From: Scilla litardierei | Taxonomy: Eukaryota; Streptophyta; Magnoliopsida; Asparagales; Asparagaceae | Assembly: GCA_030789695.1 (NCBI GenBank) | Contig: CM061141.1 | Span: 324,493,938-324,557,937, forward strand | Length of the DNA: 64,000 bases | Reading direction: 5' to 3' | Part shown: in pieces, positions 44,530 through 56,317 of the stretch | How positions within the stretch are numbered: position 1 is the first letter of the stretch | Layout of the letters: the number at the start of each line of letters is the position of its first letter | Position numbers and translations under genes: made by a program | Notes under the pieces: model-generated | Database searches by the model: none | The model's input: only the letters and a program-made list of their open reading frames with translations | Told to the model about the DNA's origin: nothing

Positions 44530-47403
44530 CTATTAGAAACGGGTGGTTATTTTTATTATCATTTAAATAGAAAAATAATTTAAAGCTAACCCAAATATGG
44601 TTATTTTTAATCAAGCCGCAAGTTTTTTTACGGGGAGAAGCCGCTCTCATTGCCCGCGCTGAAAAAAAAAACCCCGATTCCATCTAAAAGCTCTTTTTAG
44701 TTCCCTCTACGATTTCCCTCTAACCCATATCCTCCGATTCCTCCGATTTCACTCTAACCCAAAATTTTCCCCGCTACCCAAAACCTCCGATTCCTTCGAA
44801 TTCCATCTACTAAACCAAAATCTCCGATGCGATCTAAATCGAAACAATTTTGGGTGAGAATTTTTTCGCTAAATCCTTCAATTTCCCTATCTCCAAACAA
44901 TTTTGGTGGGAATTTCTCGCTTAAATATTCGATTTTTCGGTAAATGAGGTTTAATCTCTCTCTTTATTTCTCTCATCTGTACCAGTCATCACTAATCTCG
45001 ATACAAAGAAGATCAAGCCCTGTTGACCTCAATAAATTCCAACCCGATCAATTGCTACGAAGACCCGATCCATTGCTACGAAGATTGTGGTAAGAAATGA
45101 TCAAAACTAACTCACGCCCATTGTTCGTATCATGTTGCTTCAATTTCAATCATTCTGTTTGCAAGGATTACAAATCGAGCCTACGCTGGTTGATTTCTTA
45201 TCTCTATCATTGTAATTGCAAGTGTTGGGTGACTACGGGTGGGATTTAGCCCGCAAAGAACTTAGCAATTTGCTGACCTAGTTCTCTTGTCTATTGCGGC
45301 TGAGGTTTTGGGCAGGGGTTAGGATTTGGGATTTGTGCGTCAATGTAGGTCGCACGATCTAAATTCAATTGTTTTGTTTTGTTTATTATTGGACAAGAAA
45401 GTGTATGCTCTAGAAACTTAAGTAAATGGAGCAGAGACCGTTTGGTTATCTTCCACCATGCGAACTATTGATCAATGCTAGACTTATTTGATTTGGATAT
45501 CAGCATGTTTTAGCATGAAACATGCTACAATTCTTTTTAACAATGGTATCAGAGTGTTTATGTTGCATGCTAGTTATTGATAGAGCTCACATAAAAAATG
45601 ATATTTTTATGTTGTGAATACAAGGACCTGTTAAGTTTATGAAATACAAAATTTTAACCATAAGTTTTCGCCTTATTCGGTCGATCAAAGGTTAGCATCG
45701 ATCAACACAATTCTAAGCACAAATGTTTTTACATGACATGATCTAATTTTTTTGGATTTCTTTGGAATTTCTTGCAAATTATTATGAGACTAGGAATCTT
45801 ATTTTCTTGTAAATAGTTGTATGTGTTCCTGAAACATTTAGTTTAAATAATTTCCATTCAAATTTTTCCCGTAATGTTTTAAAAAAAATCAGATTTTGCT
45901 CTATGAAACACAAACTTATCGGATTTTTTAGGTTAACTGTTGACTGGTTTAAAAATATTTTTCAGTCAGAATTATATAAAAAATTAATTTATGTTCTATT
46001 TAATTTTTGATTAAGAGGTCATTTGGGAGTTTTTAACTTCTGATTATTATTTCATCATCTTGTTAAATATATGTGCAAAGTGCATGAAAATGTTTGGTAT
46101 TACTTTTATGTTGTTTTTGAAGACTTGCGCACAGCTATCAGTTGTAGAAAGTATGGCTTTCAACCTTTATTCCAAATTTGATGTGTTAAGCAGGGAAACC
46201 AGTTGATTTTGGCTTTAGAGTCTTTCAATTTTCAAATCCAAACCCTTCTATTTTCATTTCAAATCCAAACCATTCTATGTCCACAGCTAAGAAGCTGAAT
46301 CATCCTTCATCTGGCCCAAGTCACCACATCAGCTTGACAATCCATCATGCCATAAAAAATTATCCCCCTGCATGTCTCTGTTAATCGAGTCTTAGAAAAC
46401 AGCAACAACAAGTGCAGATGATGAGGGATTGTCAAGCATTTCAACCTCTTGCTTCACATCACAAAAAGCATTGCTTTCCTGATATTTGGTATATTATTAG
46501 GACAGACAAATGGAATAGAAACATGTAAAAGAATAAAGCAAAGAAGAACCACTTAGTGTAAAAGAATATTTGGTATATTATTGCTTCACATCACAAGAAG
46601 GAACCGTTTCCTTCTTTATGCTATAACTATCTTTCCCTACTTTGGATATTAACCCCTCTTTCTGCATGCACGCCTTGATATCTGAAAGTATTCCATGAAA
46701 AGGGAACAATTTTTGGCATTTTCCATGAGTTTAGAAATGATTCAAATTTGAAATGGTTGTGGTTTCAACATTACCTTCAGTTAGTATCGGCAAATCAGTG
46801 CCAGAAAACAATGTAAATACTACCTTACAATGAAATTTCCTACTTCATTATTTAATTCGAGTAACTGAATATAGGTATACCTGCAAATTTTTACTGTAAA
46901 CTCATCGTTCTTACTACTTACAGATTATCCATGTTGCTGATTCTTGATAGCTCGATTGGAATGGGACCATTTATACTGTTTGATGACAAATTCCTAGAGA
47001 ATCTCCCAGAGAATGTAGTTACAAAGTGGAAGAAAAATTGATTAACTGTTCAGCACATTATCTTGATACCTTCAATTTGGATGCCAAATCAACATGATAC
47101 CAAATCCCTAGCTAGAACAGGTAACTACATGGTGTTGTCTGACATGAAAATGTGAAGGTTAGAACACGTAACTACATGGCCTTGTCTGACATGAAAATGT
47201 GAAGGTTAATCAACAGTTTACTATTTGGTTCATGGATTAAGTTCACATATTAGAAACATTTGAAATAATAATATACAAGTGAAGCCTTTATAACCTCACA
47301 ATTTTCAGTAAATTGTCTTCCCACAAATGTCCACCAAAACTCGGAAACTCTCATAAGAGTTGAGGGCACTACATATGTCCAACTTATTTAAATGAGGAAG
47401 AAA
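44530..47403. other. Unclassified DNA, no gene recognised
   Basis: Low-coding, AT-rich sequence. A CT-rich leader-like stretch (44690-44990, with CCTCCGATTCC repeats) could be a captured promoter or 5' untranslated region. A small direct duplication, ACATGAAAATGTGAAGGTTA, occurs twice at about 47138-47210. Confidence 0.4.
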
Positions 47404-48205
47404 ATGACATTGAAAAGAGACTAGAAGTAGTAAGAGTGAAGCTGATTCATAGCTGAGGATGATACTTTCATCTCTATCGAAGCCCTCCGTTTTGTTTCAT
47501 ATTTAGTTGGCAATGCCTCCGCAAGAACCGCAGAATACAAGGCCATCACATTGCTTAATGCCAAAGACATGAAAGTCCCCTTCTTCTTTTTTTGTCAATG
47601 TGCTACATAAATGCCAGGAAACTTCATCCCATGACTAAAGCCAATTAAAAAGTCAGTAGTTAATTAAAAAGAAACTGAGAGTGATAGATACAGACCAAGC
47701 CAAAAATTGCATACTTTGTTCTTATAGGGTTTTCCATATTGACCACAAAAAGTTTCATGGTTTAATACTGCACCTCAAAGATTAGTTTTATTTATATAGT
47801 TTTTTAAACATTGAAAAGAGACTGGAAGTAGTAAGAGTGAAGCTGATTCATAGCTGAGGATGATACGTTCATCTCTATCTACAAAGCCCTCCCTTTTGTT
47901 TCATATTTAGTTGGCAATGCCTCCGCAAGAACCGCAGAGTACAAGGCCCTCGCATTGCTTAATACCAAAGACATGAAAGTCCCCATCTGTTTTTTGTCAA
48001 TGTGCTATGTAAATGCCAGGAAACTTCATCCCATGACTAAAGCCAATTAAAAAGTCAGTAGTTAATTAAAAAGAAACTGAGAGTGATAGATACAGACCAA
48101 GCCAAAAATTGCATACTTTGTTCTTATATGGTTTTCCATATTGACCACAAAAGTTTCATAGTTTACTGCACCTCAAAGATTAGTTTTATTTATATATTTT
48201 TGTAA
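47404..48205. repeat. Direct duplication of a ~400-bp segment
   Basis: The block from ATTGAAAAGAGACTAGAAGTA to CTCAAAGATTAGTTTTATTTA is present at about 47408-47797 and again, slightly changed, at about 47809-48197. Its origin is unknown. Confidence 0.9.
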
Positions 48206-48798
48206 TTTGTTCCCATATGTAATATATACTTTGACTGATATGCAAATACTTAATCATGAAGCTTACATTCTTGCATTTCCCTTTCTGTAGTTTGATTTTG
48301 TTTCTAATGTATTTTTAAAATTATTTGACAGTTCAATGCCTTTTGTGGTCAATCGTGATTAGGTACAAATTGCCAATTTCATGATCCAAAAGATCTTAAT
48401 AGATTAGCTGGACCAGGAACTTCTCAAACAAATCAGATATAATTAGCTTTTGAAAGCTATTGAAGCAGTTCTGCTCTGCTACACAGTTCAAAAGGGCTTC
48501 CTGTTAGACCGGTAATCTATTGTACTCTACTTTGACAAATCTTCTTCATTTAACAAGAAATTAGTGACATTTGTATACACTTCTAATTTGCAAACGTTGC
48601 TTCATGGTTTGTGAGCTTTCCGAGCTAGGTTAATAATCAACTTCATGGTTTTTTCCTGCACACTTTACATTAGTAAAACCTTTATTTGTTCACGTTCCAC
48701 ATTTAGAGATGATAACTTAGTTAACCATCACTTCAGTGTATTTTTTAAGTGCATAGATTTCTTTCCATTGCCTTTTTAACTATGATTATTATTATTTT

Positions 48799-49477
48799 GA
48801 AAGTCATGTTTCTGACTATATGTTGATGAAGATAGACAAGACAGGCCGTATCATCTAGTTCTCGGAGAAACCTAAGGCGGCCAACTTGGAAGCCAAGGTA
48901 AGAGTATAGCTGCTTTATTGTCATTAAGTCATGTAGACTGATATTAATTGATATCAAGTTCTATGATTCTGTCAATTTTCTGATATATTAAATGCATCTA
49001 CCACAAGCCACATTGTTTACTTAGAAACCTGTTTTCTGTTGGAATTGAAAGTTGACACCATTATTCTTGGATTGTCTCTTCAGGAAGCAGCAAAATCTCC
49101 ATACATTGCGTCAATGGGAGTGTCTTTAAATGGGATGTTCTTCTAAAGCTTCTACGGTAAATTGCATGTTTGCTGACACTGTAATTTGTTTGGGGGATTA
49201 TGTGCTTACACAATTTTTCCAAGTGGAGGTATCCAACATCGAATGATTTCGGGTCAGAGATTATACATTCAACAGTAATGGAGCACAATGTCCAGGTGAA
49301 GAAATGAACTTAACCCAAAGTTCTCCTGTTTCCAGGAGCATATTCTTTTGTTGCTGAATTAGTTCAACATGGCTGAATGTCTTACATTTTGGCAGGCATA
49401 TTTATTTAATAACTACTGGGGGGATATTGGAACTGTTAAATCATTCTTCAATGCAAATTTGGATCTTACAGAAACAG
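48799..49477 (+). pseudogene. ADP-glucose pyrophosphorylase large-subunit fragment
   Basis: Four exon-like blocks with introns kept: 48799-48897 (SDYMLMKIDKTGRII, then FSEKPKAANLEAK), about 49051-49156 (GLSLQEAAKSPYIASMGV, then FKWDVLLKLLR in another frame), 49224-49295 (WRYPTSNDFGSEII..EHNVQ) and 49396-49477 ([22 protein letters not shown]). These match the central part of plant AGPase large subunits, the regulatory subunits of plastid starch synthesis. An in-frame TAG at 48856-48858 and a frameshift in the second block show it is not functional. N- and C-terminal parts are absent. Donor GT and acceptor AG sites are preserved, so it was copied at the DNA level rather than from mRNA. Confidence 0.88.
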
Positions 49478-50459
49478 GTTAGTTTAGAGAAAACATGAAC
49501 TAGCATGCAAACTTGTAGCAATCTTTAGTTGTAAACTATAAATGGCTAGAAACAAAGTTTAATGTGTAATGTTGCATCCATATCCAACCACTGAGTGATA
49601 TCTGAATTCAATCTTATGCCTAAATGCGTCTTTATAATGACTCCAGAATTGAATCTGACTAATACTATTCTGCTTGGAAAATTATCCAAATCCAATTGCC
49701 CATGTATCGAAATAATGCAAAATAAATGATATTATAATATCTATTAAGCCTTGCATTTGAAAATTTACTTGCTAATACTGATCATGTCAAGCTTTCTATT
49801 AGCTTTTTGTTTTGATTAAATTAAATTTCATAGCTATCAGGAATATCTAACATATTTCTGTATATACCCACACGGAATATATATGGAATGCATAAAAAAA
49901 AGGAACGGAGAGATTATTGTACGACCAATCCACGGAAAAGAATGAATTGCACTGGTGATGTAAGGTCTCAAGCAAGGAAACTAGTGAGTGTGATTTACTT
50001 GTTCCAAAGATTATTAAGGGATGCTAATTCTAGTTTTGTGATTATTGTAGTAGTGCAATTTTTGTAGTAGTGCAATTTTAGGGATTAGACTTGCTAATTC
50101 TAAAATGATCGGTTGGAACAATTTTGAAACCAATACTCCCAGTGCAATTTTGTGGTAGTACAAATAATCTTTGAAATTTTAAAATGATCGGTTGGAACAA
50201 ATTGCAATTTTGTGGTAGTAATGATTTAAAATGATCTAAACTGTAGAATGATTTTGGTGCAGTTTTGGCCACAAAATTAGCAACGGTTTAAAATGATCTA
50301 AACTGTAGAATTTAAAATGATCAGTTCATATTATTTGTATATAACGGTTACATAAAATTGTTAATTCATACAGTTTAGATCAGAATTAGCAACTGTTATA
50401 CAATATGAACATATCATTTTCTGATCAGTTCATACAGTTCAGTCCATGCTCTTGTGCAG

Positions 50460-50810
50460 AGTCGGGTTTGTTTCTAAAGCTGTGGATTTAGCAGCTAGAG
50501 AGCTCATTGCTGTTGCAACACCTGGAGAAGGTTGGTTGTTTTACTTAATTCTTGTGGTACCTTCCAGTGAATTTGTTGTTAATTACATTCTTCTCTCTTG
50601 CAGGTGACCAAGCACAATTGGACCGTGCCAAGGCCGCTACTAAGTCTAGTATTTTGATGAACCTCGAATCAAGAGTATGCATTTCCCCCCCTTATTCTCA
50701 AAGTTACGTGTATTTTCCATTGTCCAGCTAATGCTTTTGACACATCATTCTCCATATTGTAGATGGTTGTGTCAGGAGATATTGTCCAACAGATATTAAC
50801 ATATGGAGAG
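50460..50810 (+). pseudogene. Mitochondrial processing peptidase alpha fragment
   Basis: Three exon-like blocks with kept introns: 50460-50530 (SGFVSKAVDLAARELIAVATPGE), here broken only by the limits of this note, then 50604-50674 (DQAQLDRAKAATKSSILMN, LESR) and 50763-50810 (MVVSGDIVQQILTYGE). They correspond to the C-terminal half of plant MPP alpha, a subunit of the matrix peptidase that is part of the cytochrome bc1 complex in plants. Splice signals and phases are still consistent across all three. Only about 65 codons are present, with no start or end, so it is a captured fragment. Confidence 0.88.
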
Positions 50811-50833
50811 GTTTGCTTCACAATTGCTTAACA

Positions 50834-51082
50834 GGCCTTCAAACTGACAACAACAACAACATGCAGCTACTGGAAGCTCTGCCTCTCATCACGACCGCCT
50901 CCCTACTGATCGAGATTGCGAAAAGACTGGAATGTGTCTTCTATGTGGTTGACAAGTTAGCGACCGCGTCCAGTTTCAAGGCAGTTGATGACAAGCCAAC
51001 GGAAGTGGTGAGGCTGCTGAGACAACCAAAAGCCTTCAAATTGAGCATGTATGAGAGACATGGTGATGATGATGGAGAATAA
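50834..51082 (+). pseudogene. Possible aluminium-activated malate transporter C-terminal fragment
   Basis: After an acceptor-like AACAG, the frame reads MQLLEALPLITTASLLIEIAK and continues to FKAVDDKPTEVVRLLR, ending SMYERHGDDDGE. The pattern ALPL..TASLLIEI.KRLE resembles the C-terminal region of plant ALMT-family anion channels. The assignment is from pattern only. It directly follows the MPP alpha piece, and the two could be spliced together into a chimeric transcript. The frame has no stop over 80 codons, and its proper start is unknown. Confidence 0.45.
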
Positions 51083-51339
51083 AGCTAAGGGAGCAAGAGC
51101 TGAACGAGATGAGATATATGAAAGTGCTTTTTGTTCTCCCTATTCTCTGCTTGTACATTCTTAAGGATGTTTCTAATTTAGTGGAGAGTGAAAGAATGTG
51201 AGAGAGAGTGTAGTGCACAGGGTCGGTAAAGTCTAAGGAAATTGTAGGTCAGCTTGTGATATGACAGAAGGTTAATGTAAATTTGATTGTTTGTATGAAA
51301 ATTAAATATGAATTGCTTTGTATTTTTAGTAACAATTAG

Positions 51340-51876
51340 CGAATGGTTTAAAACATTGAAATCATTTTATGAAATTTTAATATTTAATTTTTTTATTAAT
51401 ATGTTTATTTGCAACGGTTAGATTCCATTGCTAAATATCTTTAGAAATGGTTATATTCTATAATTAATACTTTTTAGCAACGGTTATCTACTATTGCGAA
51501 ACATCTTTATACTAACGGTTTTTTTACCATTGCTAAACATCTTGTAGTAATGGTTATAGGTGTTGCTAAAATTCTTTGACAATGTGTATTAGAAACGTTT
51601 GTTTATCGTTGCTATAACATTTTTGCAATGGTTATAACCATTGCTAAATTGCTTACGTGTTATTTTTATATAATTAGGGAATTTTTTAATAGAAACGGTT
51701 ATGTAATTTTGCAATGGTTGTAAACCGTTGCAATTAGCTAATTGCAACGGCCTTAAAGGCAACGGTCTATTAGCAACTGTCCAACCCGTTACTATTACAT
51801 TTGCAACGGTTTAAACCGTTGCAATTGACTCAATTAGCAACGCTTATAACCATTTCTATTAGGCACTTTTGTAGTA
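51340..51876. repeat. Subterminal repeats and terminus, CACTA-like
   Basis: Many copies of AAACGGTT, GCAACGGTT and their complements, including GCAACGGTTTAAACCGTTGC-type inverted pairs (for example near 51805-51825). The terminus lies near 51876. Such subterminal arrays bind CACTA transposases. Confidence 0.6.
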
Positions 51877-52873
51877 TTACTTCAGCATAGGGGCTGACAT
51901 GGCTGATATGCATAGGCAACTGCTGGGCAAATATCATGCACGTTTTGGGCTTCATTTATAGTTTAAACCTCAGGCTTCCTTTAAGAAACTGGGTCTGGAG
52001 CTTGGGCGTTTTGCAATATTACCAGCTCCTCCTGGAAGTCATATTTTGTTGTATTTTCAAGTCTTAACACAGTTTTGACCAATATCATCATATATTACTA
52101 TCATGTAGCAAAAGAATGTGTTGGCATATAGTTTAGAAGTGATTTTCTACAGGATAAATTATTGTGAAGTTTTCTGGCTTTTGCCTTGCTCACTGCTCTG
52201 AGAAATGAAAGGAAATAGTTGCCTTGCTCACTACCTGGGTTCAGTGCATAATGATGGGATTGCCAAAGAGATGCCAGGGACTTCCTCCTTCCTCACTGTG
52301 TTCCTGAGAACTACTATCATGCATATTACAGGAGAAGCGGATCCAATCTCACTTGTAATTTAAGCCCTTTGTTCAAAACTTCTCCGCATGTTGGTGGATC
52401 ATCATCTGTATCTAAAGCGAGAAAACGTAAAATGTTGCAGCCTTGCAGATGGAATTGTTTCGAGGATGCAGACGGACACCCCTTGGTTCCGTTTGTTTGG
52501 GGAGCTCACCCATAACTCCCATGGCTCAATTCAGTGAAAGCTAGTTTTTGGGGAGCCGGATTCTAGCAGTGAATTGCACTGCAACCCTGAAGAACGCATC
52601 CACCATCATGTTCATGATAAATTCTAGTTAACTCAAAAAGAAAGGAACTTAAGATGGAATCTTAATTTAACCAATTGGAAAAAAAAAAGAGAGACAAGAA
52701 TAGCGTTTCTTAAATGTTGAACATAACAAGCTTACAAGGCTTTCAAACATACTTTAACACTAATCTTTGGTTAATGGACTATTTTCAATCACAACCACAC
52801 CTCTGCCCACCGGGCCACCATGCCAAAGTTACAACTAACCACATGATTGAAAATTAAACTAGTTGAGTTAACC
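51877..52873. other. Unclassified DNA, no gene recognised
   Basis: A short frame near 51892-51965 (ADMADMHRQLLGKYHARFG) looks exon-like, but I cannot name it. A phrase GGTTCCGTTTGTTTGGGGAG near 52485 resembles Tourist-type ends but has no visible inverted partner. Nothing else is recognised. Confidence 0.35.
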
Positions 52874-54703
52874 TTACATTACCCATGCTGCCATATATAT
52901 AAATACGAAAATCATTGCAAATGGGGGAAGCCCGGCCGCCCCCAAACTCCTACGTGGGTCCGCCCCTGAACCCACACATCTGCCCCCCGGGCCGCCATAA
53001 TACATGGCGTATCCGCCATCAGGTCCCTGCTTGCCCAATAGTTGTAGGCCGTAACAATCGGGCCTCGTTATCTCTCCAATCCTTGGAGGATCTAATGGGT
53101 CTCCGTGAAAGTACAGATTATTTATGCTCGATATCTTGCCGGATCGCGTCTCGCCTTCCATCGGAAAGTGGCCGCTTCCCATCTGTGATGTGGTGTGCCC
53201 ACGTCCTTGACCCCCGATGTAGACGATCCCTCCCCACTGCGCGATGCCTCCTTCTACGAATCCTTGAATGACTTCTTCGGGGTAGTAGCCCAACTCTTCA
53301 TCACCAACATACACTTTCCAACATGATATGGTTGGACACTGAAGCATATTAATCTCTCTCAGTTAACTCCTCATATGCCATATGTTTTCTTTGTAATTTT
53401 GTTAGAAACGGCACATATATATCAACATATTGTACAACTAATACGTGCAAAATCTCATCTTACCATGGCAATGGCGAAACGTAAAGCCAGCGTGCGGCCA
53501 CCGTAGGTTGAGGTATTAGAAATCGGGGCATCTATAGCGATACGATTGCTAGTTTGAATGAAGCCACAACCAAGGTTATAGCATCCGCTTGCTCCCGAAT
53601 CGTTCTGCACGGACCAAAATTTTAGCATGTCATGGTTTCATTGGGTTATACATGTGTGAGTAGAAGCCATTTGCAACCAGAAAAATGTCTCATTCTTAAA
53701 AACTGTGGATATAAAACGATTTCATTAAAAAACCATGTTGCAAATATACTCACGGAAAAGGCCACAAAGGCTCTTGGTCTAAGGTCACCATTGTAATCAA
53801 ATGGAGCGACCTGCAAATCCATATAGAAAAAAAAATAAAATTAATAAATTAGAATATAAATTAGTAGATCAAAATTTCTGTTTTAATAAAAAGAGAACGC
53901 ACCCGCCATCCTGCTAATACGGAGAACTCCATATCGTTCCCTCCACCATCCTGATGGTAACCTTTGCCGCCCATGAGTATGTAGTTGATACTCATGTCAT
54001 TAGGCTCCACGTATGGCTTCCAGACATCAATCTTTCCCACCGTCCCTTTGTAAGCTTCACCCACAATGGCGGTTGTGTAAGCAACAGCAACCTATATCAT
54101 GAAAACGTTTCCATGAGAAAAGAAACAGTAAAGCCTATATCATTAAACCTATTTTTATCAAAAAAAAATTATAGTTTCTTACTTCCTTCACGAATTTCGT
54201 GGGCCTTTTCTTTCCCAGATGTTGCATGAAGCCGACCGCGCTGTTCTCATAAGCGACTCTAGCAACAGGAATGGTCCTATGTGGACAAGTCCCGCTTTTG
54301 TGCCAATTCTGGTGGAGTCTAGATAAACCAGTGGTGTTGACGTGCTTCAAAGGATTCACCTGACACAGCAAGAACACCCTACTGATCAGTTACGAAGAAA
54401 CTATAATAATGCTTTATGTAATGGGCCCGAAAATCAGGAACAAACCACAATTTTATGACGTCCGAGGAGAGGATGCTTGAAAGCAGGCTGATCATACAAG
54501 CCCACGCAGTCGATAATTTCTCCATCCTCGCTCTGAAAAAAAACAAGAAAAAAAGACAGTAAGAAACTTAGAATGCGAAATCAATTGCAAGAGTTCTAAT
54601 GGCATACTGTTATCGTCTTGACTGCCCAACTCGTGGCTTCTCCAGCAGATGCCGCGTTCTTGGATGTCATCAGCACCAAAATCAGCAGTGCAAACAGGTT
54701 CAT
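52874..54703 (-). pseudogene. Neprosin-family gene, seven exons, one-base frameshift
   Basis: Minus-strand exons: 54703-54608 (MNLFALLILVLMTSKNAASA, a secretion signal), 54533-54446 (SEDGEIIDCVGLYDQPAF..HPLLGRHKIV, propeptide-like), 54359-54183, 54091-53903 (KIDVWKPYV..NDMSINYILMGG), 53810-53754, 53604-53464 (SGASGCYNLGCGFIQT) and 53338-52874 (AQWGGIVYIGG, TSQMGSGHFP, MYYGGPGG). All introns are GT-AG and phase 0. The C-terminal part matches the plant neprosin domain (former DUF239), whose studied members are glutamic peptidases. Exon 2 is 88 bases, because a run of T at 54479-54482 is one longer than the conserved frame needs, so the reading frame breaks there. The tail of about 35 residues after GGPGG is unusual. 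It may be a recent pseudogene or a sequence error. Confidence 0.82.
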
Positions 54704-54808
54704 GGTGCCTGCTGATTATCAAAGTTTTCACAAGTAGAAGCAGTTCAGTACACAGATTTAACCCAAAAGGGCAAAAAGGGGGGAGAAAAATAAACAAAAA
54801 AGAACCTG

Positions 54809-55117
54809 GATCACGTGTTTAAGGCCGATCTCCCGGGGGTCAAGAAGGAGGAGGTGAAGGTGAAGGTGGAGGTGGAGGAGGGGAGGGTGCTGCAGATCAG
54901 CGGGGAGCGGAGCAAGGAGCAGGAGGAGAAGAAAGACAGGTGGCACAGGGCGGAGAGGAGCAGCGGCAGGTCCTTGAGGAGGTTCAGGCTGCCGGAGAAC
55001 GCGGAGGTGGATCAGGTGAAGGCGACCATGGAGAACGGCGTGCTCACGGTGGTCGTGCCGAAGGAGCAGGTGAAAAAGCTTGAGGTGAAGCCAATTGAGA
55101 TCTCTGGTGGGAACTAA
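54809..55117 (+). pseudogene. Class I small heat-shock protein, 5'-truncated
   Basis: The frame begins [15 protein letters not shown] and continues through the alpha-crystallin domain ([43 protein letters not shown]) to a normal C-terminus with the IEI motif (KPIEISGGN). About the first 50-60 residues of a class I cytosolic sHSP are missing. The in-frame sequence upstream reaches a stop at 54791-54793 with no ATG. The chaperone holds unfolding proteins in oligomers, and without its N-terminal arm and promoter this copy should be silent. It lies head-to-head with the neprosin gene, about 100 bases apart. Confidence 0.9.
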
Positions 55118-55376
55118 GGTATGAAATGTGTGAACTGTGAAGTGTGCGAATGAGTGATGGCATATGTATGCGGTATATGTAATGGGCTGAGTGTATGGTT
55201 TGCTTCTGTATAATAAAGGTTTAATATCTATTATTTTGCGTAATATTTTTCGAGGGAAGATTAGTGATTGGGGTTACTTAGAAAGTTTCGTTAATTATGA
55301 TCTCCAGACCGTGAGAATACACGTGATGATGGGCTGTGCCGATGGAACAGATTGGATTAAATAGATTTTTCCTTTA
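55118..55376 (+). other. sHSP 3' flank with polyadenylation signal
   Basis: Typical 3' untranslated sequence with AATAAA at 55212-55217, ending at the TTA before the Harbinger terminus. Confidence 0.6.
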
Positions 55377-55406
55377 GGGCATGTTCCATTCGGGTTCTTT
55401 TGGTTG
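55377..55406 (+). repeat. Harbinger left terminal inverted repeat
   Basis: GGGCATGTTCCATTCGGG; its inverted counterpart is at 57361-57387. Confidence 0.7.
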
Positions 55407-56317
55407 CTAGCGGGTGAGGAAGTGCAACATTCGCACGGTTTACGGGTCACTTCGCGTTTCTTTCCCCGATTCCTCTCGCCTTTTCTCCTCGTGTGTTTCT
55501 TTTCGCAGCTGCTCGTCGCTGCTCCTTTCCCCCCTCCCCGCTGCTCCTCTCTCCTATGTGGCAGGCCCAGCTACCCAGCTTGAAATCCGCGGGTTTCACG
55601 GGGATTTCGCCCAATCTCTGAGAAATTTGGGCCCCACCGCTGTGCTCACCTCTCTTCTCTCCTTCTTCCCGCGGGTTTCAGTTGGGTTCTTGAGAAACCC
55701 TAGCTACGGCTGAGGTTTTGAGAAGGGGATGAACCCTAGCTTCGATTGATACACCCGATTTGTTGGTAGGCCGTGAAGGGGGTGTGCCGAGCTTGGTCCA
55801 ACGCTGCGAGCAGAACCCTAGCTGAGATTTTGGGGGAAATTGGTCGCTGGAGGCTGATCCACCTCGTGTGGGCCTTGATTTGCTGCGAAGGACTGGATTC
55901 TGAAGCCATCGAGCATATCGGTGAGCTTTCACTAGTATAACTGCGAAAGTAAAGCCGAGGTATAATTTCTTCCTCTCAAAATTATTGCCTATATGCGATG
56001 AACTATGTTGAATGGGTGTTATTGCATTGCTAACTTGATGTCGTGGTGTGCATGCGGCTAGGGTTTCACATTTGGTCCCCCTATGGCATATGCGGATATT
56101 ATTGGCTTGTTGTGTTTATTTGATTGAATGAATTCTGTGGATGATGATTTATTTGTATGATGAATGTAAAGAATTGTGCAGTCTAAAAAGCCCAATGATG
56201 ATAAAAAAAGTAGGAAAGAATGACATTCGCACATGGTGGATGGCTTGCTAAGATTGTTCCCTTGAAGCCCCATTATGAATCATAAACTGTATGATCCCCA
56301 TATAATCTGAAAGTTTA
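55407..56317 (+). other. Harbinger 5' region
   Basis: No protein domain. A leader-like segment around 55700-55920 ends with a donor-like CATATCGGTGAGCTTTC. It could be a 5' untranslated exon whose intron runs to the acceptor-like TTGCAG at 57507-57512. This is inference. Confidence 0.4.

Larger units (their letters stand above)
44525..51876 (+). mobile_element. Pack-type DNA transposon candidate with host gene fragments
   Basis: The right end (51340-51876) has dense AACGGTT/GCAACGG words in both orientations. It closes with a sequence whose reverse complement starts TACTACAAAAGTGCC, close to the CACTACAA ends of CACTA transposons. The interior holds intron-containing pieces of ADP-glucose pyrophosphorylase, mitochondrial processing peptidase alpha and possibly a malate transporter, all plus-strand and decayed. 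No transposase is seen. The left end would lie near 25094-25112 plus 44525 onward (TTAGAATTCTATTAGAAACGG), split by the copia insertion. It is not defined well enough to be sure of one element. Confidence 0.5.

Noticed and set aside
51880..51970. Exon of a named host gene (ADMADMHRQLLGKYHARFG)
   Set aside because: The stretch looks coding but is too short, and I do not recognise the family; naming it would be a guess.
52480..52560. Tourist-like MITE end (GGTTCCGTTTGTTTGGGGAG)
   Set aside because: No inverted partner or TTA duplication was found nearby, so one phrase is not enough.
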